Source: Halorhodospira sp.
GTDB taxonomy: Bacteria > Pseudomonadota > Gammaproteobacteria > Nitrococcales > Halorhodospiraceae
Direction: 5' to 3'
NCBI GenBank assembly: GCA_007127935.1
Contig: SKYL01000066.1
Coordinates: 1 to 7,464 of the forward strand
DNA length: 7,464 nt
Position numbers and translations under genes: made by a program. Below the pieces are notes generated by a model, which saw only the letters and a list, made by a program, of their open reading frames with translations, was not told the origin of the DNA and did not search any database. This document shows, in pieces, positions 1-5,056 of this stretch; within the stretch, counting starts at the first letter, position 1; the number at the start of each line of letters is the position of its first letter.

Positions 1-1
1 C

Positions 2-493
2 ACCGGCCCCGAAGAGCACGACTCGTTGGATGTGCCGCTGGAGATTCCGCCACGCCCGAGCTTCTCCCCGCTGGAGGACGACGGCCTGAAGGATGGGGAC
101 GGCTGGACCGATATCGACGATTTGCCGGTGGACGAAGTGCCGGTGCCGGAGACGGCGCCGGAGGTACGGCGTGAGGCCCCGCCCGCGGAACCGGCGGCGG
201 CGCCGGAACCCGCACCCCAGCCGCCGCGGCGAGAGACGGCGGTGCCCACGCCGGTGGAGAGCGGTTACGTGGTGCAGGTGGGTAGTTTCTCCCGGGAGGA
301 GAATGCCAGCGCCGAGCGGGACCGCATTGCCGGACTGGGCTTTACGGTCTTTGTGGATGAAGTGCCCCGGAATGGGGACGTGCTCTATCGGGTGCGGGTC
401 GGTCCGGTGGTGGAACGTGACGAGGCGCGGGCGCTGCTGGAGGAATTGCGTGATCGGGCCAATGTCGAAGGCTATGTGGCGCGGCAGGGGTAG
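2..493 (+). CDS. SPOR-domain cell-division/peptidoglycan-binding protein, DedD-like (3' part)
   Basis: The reading frame is open from the first bases of the window to the TAG at 491-493, and the only early start candidate is a TTG at 26 without a convincing ribosome site, so this is the C-terminal part of a longer gene. The visible protein has an acidic stretch, then a Pro/Ala/Glu-rich linker (about 115-260), then a SPOR domain of about 75 residues (about 266-490) that begins YVVQVGSF and contains the typical YRVRVGP strand. SPOR domains bind denuded glycan strands at the septum. DedD-type proteins anchor by one N-terminal membrane helix and expose the SPOR domain in the periplasm through a long linker; that helix would lie upstream of the window. 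Position directly before cvpA and purF matches the dedD locus of gammaproteobacteria. The SPOR assignment is firm. The name DedD rests on context, since many SPOR proteins share this architecture. Confidence 0.87.
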   Translation, partial: TGPEEHDSLDVPLEIPPRPSFSPLEDDGLKDGDGWTDIDDLPVDEVPVPETAPEVRREAPPAEPAAAPEPAPQPPRRETAVPTPVESGYVVQVGSFSREENASAERDRIAGLGFTVFVDEVPRNGDVLYRVRVGPVVERDEARALLEELRDRANVEGYVARQG

Positions 494-1060
494 ATGAACT
501 GGCTCGATCTGGTCATCCTCGGGATCGTTTCCCTCTCGGCGTTGATCAGCCTGGTTCGCGGCTTCGTGCGGGAAGTGGTCTCGGTGGTCGTGTGGGCGGC
601 GGCCTTCTGGCTGGGAATCCGGTACGCTGGGGTCCTTGCCGGGAACCTGGAAGGGGTGATTGCCTCGCCGACGGTCCGCCTGGGGGCGGCCTTCACTGCG
701 CTGTTCGTCGCCGCATTGGTGGTGGGGGCGCTGGTGAACAATGCGTTGGGGGCGCTGGTCGGACGTACCGGTCTCACCGGCACCGACCGGCTACTGGGCG
801 TCCTCTTCGGCGCCGGCCGGGGATTGGTGGTGACGGCGCTGTTGATCCTGGTGGTGGGCTTTACGCCGGCGCCCCAGGAGCGGTGGTGGAGTGAGTCGGT
901 GCTGGTGACCGGGATCCAGCCGTGGATCTGCCGGGCCGGCGCCGGAGAGTGGTTCCAACGGTTGGGTACGGAGACACCGTTGGGGGAGCGGGGGCCCATG
1001 GGAGAGATGGCGTCCGCGTTGGAGTATTGGGTGACATACTGCGGCGAGCGGGGGCGCTGA
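494..1060 (+). CDS. cvpA: CvpA family inner-membrane protein
   Basis: This 188-residue protein is hydrophobic, with about four membrane segments near residues 4-21, 28-47, 63-85 and 103-123. The conserved loop RGFVREV (residues 22-28) after the first helix is a CvpA-family hallmark, and a second Gly-rich loop ending FGAGRG (105-110) precedes the last helix. CvpA was named for its need in colicin V production in E. coli; later work links it to envelope integrity, and no enzymatic activity is established. The C-terminal tail (about 125-188) is hydrophilic and carries Trp and Cys residues. The ATG follows the TAG of the SPOR gene with no spacer (TAGATG), so translation is probably coupled to it; GGGG just before that TAG is the only ribosome-site-like sequence. 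Length, topology and position before purF all fit the family. Confidence 0.93.
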   Translation: MNWLDLVILGIVSLSALISLVRGFVREVVSVVVWAAAFWLGIRYAGVLAGNLEGVIASPTVRLGAAFTALFVAALVVGALVNNALGALVGRTGLTGTDRLLGVLFGAGRGLVVTALLILVVGFTPAPQERWWSESVLVTGIQPWICRAGAGEWFQRLGTETPLGERGPMGEMASALEYWVTYCGERGR

Positions 1061-1115
1061 GCGGCCGGGGACGGTCGGTATCAGCCGCTTCATCCGCCGG
1101 GAGGCAGGAAAACGC

Positions 1116-2627
1116 ATGTGCGGTGTGATCGGTATGGTGGGCCGGGAGCCGGTGAACCAGTGGCTCTACGAGGCGCTGACCGTGCTTCAGCACCGGGGCC
1201 AGGACGCCGCCGGGATCATGACCTACGATGGCGGACAGCTCAATCTGCGCAAGAGCAACGGGTTGGTGCGCGATGTTTTTCGCACCCGCCACATGCGCCG
1301 GTTGACCGGGACCATGGGCATCGGCCACGTCCGCTACCCCACCGCCGGGTGCGAGAGTGAGGCCGAGGCGCAGCCGTTCTACGTCAATTCGCCCTACGGT
1401 ATCTCGTTGGCCCATAACGGCAATCTGATCAACTCCCAGGCGTTGAAGCAGGAACTCTTCGTCTCCGACCTGCGCCACATCAACACCGACTCCGACTCCG
1501 AGATCCTGCTCAACGTCTTCGCCCATGAGTTGGCGCGCTCGGGCAAGACGCGGGTGGAGGTGGACGACCTCTTTGCCGCCGTCAGCGGCGTCCACCAGCG
1601 CTGCCGGGGCGCTTACTCGGCGGTCTCCATGATCAACGGCTGCGGCATCGTCGGTTTCCGCGACCCACACGGCATCCGCCCGCTCTGTTTCGGCGAGCGG
1701 GTGACGCCATTGGGCCGGGAGTACGCCATCGCCTCCGAGAGCGTGGCGCTGGACGTCCTCGGATTCACGCTGTTGCGGGAAGTGTTGCCCGGCGAAGCGG
1801 TCTTCATTGATATGGACGGTGTGCTGCATACCCGCCAGTGTGCCGAGCAGCCCACCCACTCGCCGTGCATCTTCGAGTACGTTTACCTCTCCCGGCCCGA
1901 CTCCATCGTTGACGGCATCACCGTGCACAAGGCGCGGCTGCGCATGGGCGAGCGGCTGGCGGCGAAGATTCAGCGCGACTGGCCGGGCTTCGACGCCGAC
2001 GTGATCATTCCCATTCCGGACACCAGCCGCACCGTGGCCATGCAGTTGGCTTATGAGTTGGAGGTGAAGTACCGGGAGGGGTTCATCAAGAACCGTTATA
2101 TCGGGCGGACCTTCATCATGCCGGGCCAGGCGGTCCGGAAGAAGTCGGTGCGCCAGAAGCTCAACCCGATCCCGGTGGAGTTCCGGGGGCAGAATGTCCT
2201 GCTGGTGGACGACTCCATCGTCCGCGGCACCACCTCCCAACAGATCGTCCAATTGGCCCGGGACGCCGGCGCGGCCAAGGTCTATTTCGCGTCGGCGGCG
2301 CCGCCGGTGCGCTATCCCAACGTCTACGGCATCGACATGCCGGCGGCCGAGGAGTTGATCGCCCACAACCGTGACGAGGAGCAGATCGCAAAAGTGATCG
2401 GCGCGGACCGGCTGATCTATCAGGATCTGGAGGACCTCAAGGCCGCCGTCGGCGCCGGGAATCCGGCCATCCCCCGTTTCGATTGCTCCTGTTTCGATGG
2501 CGACTACGTCACCGGGGAGGTCAGCCCCGAGTATCTGGCGGGGGTCTCGGCTCTGCGTTCCGATGCGGCCAGGAGCCGGCGCCGGGAGGAAGAACTGGAG
2601 AACGTGGCCCTCCATAATCACTCTTGA
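1116..2627 (+). CDS. purF: Amidophosphoribosyltransferase (glutamine PRPP amidotransferase)
   Basis: PurF makes 5-phosphoribosylamine from PRPP and glutamine, the first committed step of purine synthesis, in the cytoplasm. The 503-residue length is close to the E. coli enzyme. The protein begins MCGVIG, so removal of Met exposes Cys2 as the N-terminal glutamine-hydrolysing nucleophile, with no propeptide. Glutaminase-domain motifs follow: LQHRGQDAAG (from residue 24), GHVRYPTAG (from 70), HNGNLIN (from 100) and NTDSDSE (123-129). The phosphoribosyltransferase domain has the PRPP loop VLLVDDSIVRGTT starting at residue 361, plus KNRYIGRTFI before it. Cys251 matches one Fe-S ligand position of the Bacillus-type enzyme, but the other ligand positions are not all kept, so a cluster is unlikely. 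The ATG at 1116 is fixed by the catalytic Cys and is preceded by GGAGG (1100-1104) and AGGA (1106-1109). It lies 55 nt after cvpA and 11 nt before metZ. Confidence 0.98.
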   Translation: MCGVIGMVGREPVNQWLYEALTVLQHRGQDAAGIMTYDGGQLNLRKSNGLVRDVFRTRHMRRLTGTMGIGHVRYPTAGCESEAEAQPFYVNSPYGISLAHNGNLINSQALKQELFVSDLRHINTDSDSEILLNVFAHELARSGKTRVEVDDLFAAVSGVHQRCRGAYSAVSMINGCGIVGFRDPHGIRPLCFGERVTPLGREYAIASESVALDVLGFTLLREVLPGEAVFIDMDGVLHTRQCAEQPTHSPCIFEYVYLSRPDSIVDGITVHKARLRMGERLAAKIQRDWPGFDADVIIPIPDTSRTVAMQLAYELEVKYREGFIKNRYIGRTFIMPGQAVRKKSVRQKLNPIPVEFRGQNVLLVDDSIVRGTTSQQIVQLARDAGAAKVYFASAAPPVRYPNVYGIDMPAAEELIAHNRDEEQIAKVIGADRLIYQDLEDLKAAVGAGNPAIPRFDCSCFDGDYVTGEVSPEYLAGVSALRSDAARSRRREEELENVALHNHS

Positions 2628-2630
2628 GGA
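2626..2630 (+). promoter_or_regulatory. Ribosome-binding site of metZ
   Basis: GAGGA overlaps the last two bases of the purF TGA and stands 8 nt before ATG 2639. Its good spacing selects this start over ATG 2660, whose AGGGAGG (2651-2657) is only 2 nt away, and suggests that ribosomes finishing purF reinitiate on metZ. Confidence 0.7.
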
Positions 2631-2638
2631 AAGGCAAG

Positions 2639-3841
2639 ATGACATCCGACAGGGAGGCAATGTCCGGTTTCGATACCCGGGCCGTACGCGCCGGGCAGCG
2701 GCGCACCGACGAGCAGGAGAACGCGGAGCCGATCTTCCCCACCTCCAGTTTCACTTTTGAGAGCGCGGCCCAGGCGGCGGCCCGCTTCGCCGGCGACGAG
2801 GCCGGCAACATCTACTCCCGCTTCACCAACCCCACCGTGCGTACCTTCTGCCAGCGGCTGGCCGCCCTGGAGGGTGGCGAGGCGTGCGTCGCCACCGCCT
2901 CGGGGATGGCGGCGGTGCTCTCCACCTGTCTCGGGCTGCTGCGCTCCGGCGACCGGATCGTCGCCTCCACCGCGCTCTTCGGCACCACGCTCTCCCTCTT
3001 CCAGAAGTTCCTGCCGCGCTACGGCATCGAGGTGGCGTGGGTGCCGCTCACCGATTACCAGGCGTGGGAACAGGCGGCGGCGGTGCCGGGGACGCGGATG
3101 CTCTTCGCCGAGACACCGTCCAACCCGCTCAACGAGACCGCCGACATCCGCCGCCTGGCGGAGGTGGCCCACGCCGCCGGGGCGCTGCTGGTCATCGACA
3201 ACTGCCTCTGTACCCCGGCCCTGCAACAGCCCCTGGCGCGGGGCGCCGACCTGGTAATCCACTCGGCCACCAAGTACCTGGATGGCCAGGGGCGCTGCAT
3301 CGGCGGCGCCGTGGTGGGCGACGCCCAGCGGGTGGGGGAGGAGATCCACGGCTTCGTGCGGACCGCCGGGCCGTGCATGAGCCCGTTCAACGCCTGGGTC
3401 TTCCTCAAGGGGTTGGAGACGCTCTCGCTGCGCATGCGTGCCCACTGCGAGCATGCGGGCGCGGTGGCGCAATGGCTCCAGGACCATCCGGCGGTGCGGA
3501 AGGTGTACTACGCCGGGCTGCCGGATCACCCCCACCACCGCCTGGCCGCCGAGCAGCAGAGCGGCTTCGGCGGGGTGGTCTCCTTCGAGGTCGCCGGCGG
3601 CCGGGAGGCGGCGTGGCACGTCATCGACACCACGCGGATGCTCTCCATCACCGCCAACCTGGGGGACGCCAAGTCCACCATCACCCATCCGGCCACCACC
3701 ACCCACGGCAGCGTCACCCAGGAGCAGCGGGACGCCGCCGGCATCGGCGAGGGGCTGATACGGGTGTCGGTGGGGTTGGAGGACCCCGAGGATGTGATCC
3801 GGGATCTGGAGCGGGGTCTGGGGACCCTGGGCGCGACATGA
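2639..3841 (+). CDS. metZ: O-succinylhomoserine sulfhydrylase
   Basis: MetZ is a PLP enzyme of the Cys/Met-metabolism family (fold type I). It forms homocysteine directly from O-succinylhomoserine and sulfide, bypassing cystathionine. The 400-residue protein shows the family signatures in order: AVRAGQ near the N-terminus, IYSRFTNPT (58-66, with Tyr59 and Arg61 for PLP phosphate contact), ATASGM (85-90), ETPSNPL (158-164), VIDN (185-188, Asp187 to the pyridine N), the PLP lysine Lys212 in HSATKYLDGQ, and SITANLGD with THPATTTH later. HSATKYLDGQGRC and the purF-metZ order favour MetZ over MetB, MetC or MetY; substrate choice (succinyl versus acetyl ester) is inferred. ATG 2639 is preferred because GAGGA at 2626-2630 sits 8 nt upstream. 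A later in-frame ATG (2660) has AGGGAGG only 2 nt away, and TTG 2624 would overlap purF. The 11-nt gap to purF leaves no room for a SAM riboswitch. Confidence 0.95.
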   Translation: MTSDREAMSGFDTRAVRAGQRRTDEQENAEPIFPTSSFTFESAAQAAARFAGDEAGNIYSRFTNPTVRTFCQRLAALEGGEACVATASGMAAVLSTCLGLLRSGDRIVASTALFGTTLSLFQKFLPRYGIEVAWVPLTDYQAWEQAAAVPGTRMLFAETPSNPLNETADIRRLAEVAHAAGALLVIDNCLCTPALQQPLARGADLVIHSATKYLDGQGRCIGGAVVGDAQRVGEEIHGFVRTAGPCMSPFNAWVFLKGLETLSLRMRAHCEHAGAVAQWLQDHPAVRKVYYAGLPDHPHHRLAAEQQSGFGGVVSFEVAGGREAAWHVIDTTRMLSITANLGDAKSTITHPATTTHGSVTQEQRDAAGIGEGLIRVSVGLEDPEDVIRDLERGLGTLGAT

Positions 3842-4941
3842 CCATCGGGCGGGCGGCGGCCGGTTTGGCGTTGGCCGTCCTCTTCGCCTCCGCCCCCGCC
3901 GTGGCCGAGGAGCGCGGCGTGGTGGCGCTGCCCTTCGTCTTTTCTTCCCCGGAGACTGGGATTGCCGTTGCCGGGACGGCGATGTACTTCTCCCGAAAGG
4001 AGTTGGCCACCGGCTACACCGGCACCAATATCGTCAGTGTCTCCGGGCTCTACACCGAGGAGTCGCAGTATATGGCCGCCCTCAGCGCAGGATTCTACCT
4101 GGGCAGCGGGCGGTGGCGGGTCAACAATCGGCTCAGTGTCTCGGAGTTCCCCACTCATTTCTACGGGATCGGCAACATGACGCCCGAGGCCGCCGAGGAG
4201 AAGTACACGCCGGAGCAGCGTGCCAACGAATTGACCTTGCAGCGGTGGCTTGGCGAGCGTTGGTATTTCGGGCTGCGCTGGGACGCCCGGAGCATCCGCA
4301 TCTTAGAGGCGGAAGAAGATGGCGTAGTGGCGGAGTACTACCGGGAACGGGGGCTTGAGATCCGGGAGGAGCGATTGCATGGCGTCGGTGTTGTGCTGAC
4401 CCGTGACAGCCGCAACGCGCCGTTCTTCCCGACCATGGGCAGTCAGACCACCCTGATCGCAATGCACTATCCATCGAGTCTGGGAAGTCAGGCGGATTTT
4501 CAACGATACGGGGCTGACCACCGACAGTATTTGCGCCTGGGCCGGGCAGGTGCATTGGCGCTGCAATTGCAGGGCAGTCGGGCCACCTCCAATACGCCCT
4601 TGCCTCTCCAACCCAAACTCGGGGGTGGGGAAACCATGCGCGGCTTTTATCAGGGACGGTATGTCGATGAGATCTATCTCTCCAGCCAGGTTGAGGCGCG
4701 GTTCCCGATTATCGGTCGTTGGCAGGGGGTGCTTTTTGCCGCTGCCGGTGATGTCTTTTCCGGGACTTCGGAGATCACCGATGAGCATCTCAAGACCAGC
4801 GCCGGGGCGGGGGTCCGCTACGCATTGCAGCAGCGCCACCGGATCAACCTGCGTCTCGACGTGGCCCGTGGCTATACCCGGGGTGACGCGGAGGAGAGCG
4901 ATAAGGTTTCGATTTATTTCAATTTTACCGAGGCCTTCTGA
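3838..4941 (+). CDS. Short Omp85/BamA-family outer-membrane beta-barrel protein without POTRA domains
   Basis: This 367-residue protein starts with a Sec signal peptide (Arg5, hydrophobic core about 6-18, probable cleavage AVA23|E24). The rest is rich in alternating amphipathic strands and ends in Phe, as outer-membrane barrels recognised by BamA do (final YFNFTEAF). Family motifs of the bacterial surface antigen/Omp85 barrel are present: TRDSRN (188-193) followed by PTMG, and GGGETMRGF (262-270), whose RGF is the conserved loop-6 motif. About 344 mature residues suffice for a 16-strand barrel only, so periplasmic POTRA repeats are absent. Such short Omp85 proteins are known, but their role is not established; export, assembly or lipid-related functions are all possible. 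The ATG overlaps the metZ stop (ATGA, 3838-3841), which implies coupled translation. Its frame stays open far upstream inside metZ, but that part is a shadow: the signal peptide fixes the start. Codons in the distal half look less G/C-biased than in metZ. Confidence 0.88.
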   Translation: MTIGRAAAGLALAVLFASAPAVAEERGVVALPFVFSSPETGIAVAGTAMYFSRKELATGYTGTNIVSVSGLYTEESQYMAALSAGFYLGSGRWRVNNRLSVSEFPTHFYGIGNMTPEAAEEKYTPEQRANELTLQRWLGERWYFGLRWDARSIRILEAEEDGVVAEYYRERGLEIREERLHGVGVVLTRDSRNAPFFPTMGSQTTLIAMHYPSSLGSQADFQRYGADHRQYLRLGRAGALALQLQGSRATSNTPLPLQPKLGGGETMRGFYQGRYVDEIYLSSQVEARFPIIGRWQGVLFAAAGDVFSGTSEITDEHLKTSAGAGVRYALQQRHRINLRLDVARGYTRGDAEESDKVSIYFNFTEAF

Positions 4942-5010
4942 TCGGTTTTCCCGGTCTCCCGACGCTTGAAACTGGGGTGGGGGTGATGCACGATGAAATC
5001 CCCGACGGGA

Positions 5011-5027
5011 GGCGGGGTTCTCCCGCC
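5011..5027 (+). repeat. Small G+C-rich inverted repeat upstream of the Shine-Dalgarno site
   Basis: GGCGGG (5011-5016) and CCCGCC (5022-5027) are perfect complements around a 5-nt loop. An alternative pairing, CGGGAG 5006-5011 with CTCCCG 5020-5025, overlaps it, so two hairpins could exclude each other. The element ends 10 nt before AAGGAG (5038-5043), the ribosome site of the PAS-GGDEF-EAL gene. It may shape the mRNA leader, but no U-run follows, so it is not an intrinsic terminator. In sequence this G-rich a 6-bp match could arise by chance. Confidence 0.3.
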
Positions 5028-5037
5028 CTCTCCAGAG

Positions 5038-5043
5038 AAGGAG
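5038..5043 (+). promoter_or_regulatory. Shine-Dalgarno site of the PAS-GGDEF-EAL gene
   Basis: AAGGAG is the strongest ribosome-site match in the window. It lies 13 nt before ATG 5057 and 28 nt before ATG 5072, so it supports 5057, although the spacing is longer than ideal. No ATG, GTG or TTG in frame lies at the usual 5-9 nt. Confidence 0.6.
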
Positions 5044-5056
5044 ATATCGCCCTCGC

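Larger units (their letters stand above)
4942..5056. other. Intergenic gap before the PAS-GGDEF-EAL gene
   Basis: This 115-nt gap is the longest non-coding stretch in the window and the likely place for a promoter of the downstream gene. A TTGAAA at 4966-4971 resembles a -35 hexamer, but no good -10 follows at normal spacing (CACGAT or TGAAAT at best). A GG (4976-4977) and a GC in ATGCA (4988-4989) are 10 nt apart as in sigma-54 promoters, yet the rest of the -24 element does not match. A 5-bp stem, ACCGA 4927-4931 with TCGGT 4942-4946, runs into TTTT over the barrel gene's stop; this is too weak to call a terminator. Whether the downstream gene has its own promoter is not decided by the sequence. 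Confidence 0.35.

Noticed and set aside
1060..1089. Possible hairpin in the cvpA-purF gap (AGCGGC with GCCGCT, 18-nt loop)
   Set aside because: Six base pairs with a large loop and no U-run in GC-rich DNA is within chance; neither a terminator nor a known purine-responsive element can be claimed.
861..2660. Long minus-strand open frame of 599 codons opposite cvpA and purF
   Set aside because: It is antisense to a complete, motif-rich purF, its translation shows no recognisable domain, and long antisense frames are expected in DNA with strong third-position G/C bias.
2618..3706. Minus-strand open frame of 362 codons opposite metZ
   Set aside because: Shadow of the metZ codon pattern; the translation is low-complexity Gly/Arg/His-rich without family motifs.
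2884..3837. In-frame upstream extension of the barrel gene through metZ
   Set aside because: The upstream translation is Gly/Arg/Pro-rich shadow of metZ, while the signal peptide at ATG 3838 gives a clear true start.
4927..4949. Terminator-like stem ACCGA/TCGGT followed by TTTT at the end of the barrel gene
   Set aside because: Only 5 bp with a 10-nt loop and a 4-base T-run; too weak for an intrinsic terminator.
4974..4991. Sigma-54-like GG-N10-GC spacing before the PAS-GGDEF-EAL gene
   Set aside because: Only the GG and ATGCA parts fit; the rest of the -24 box does not, and GG/GC pairs are common in this G-rich gap.
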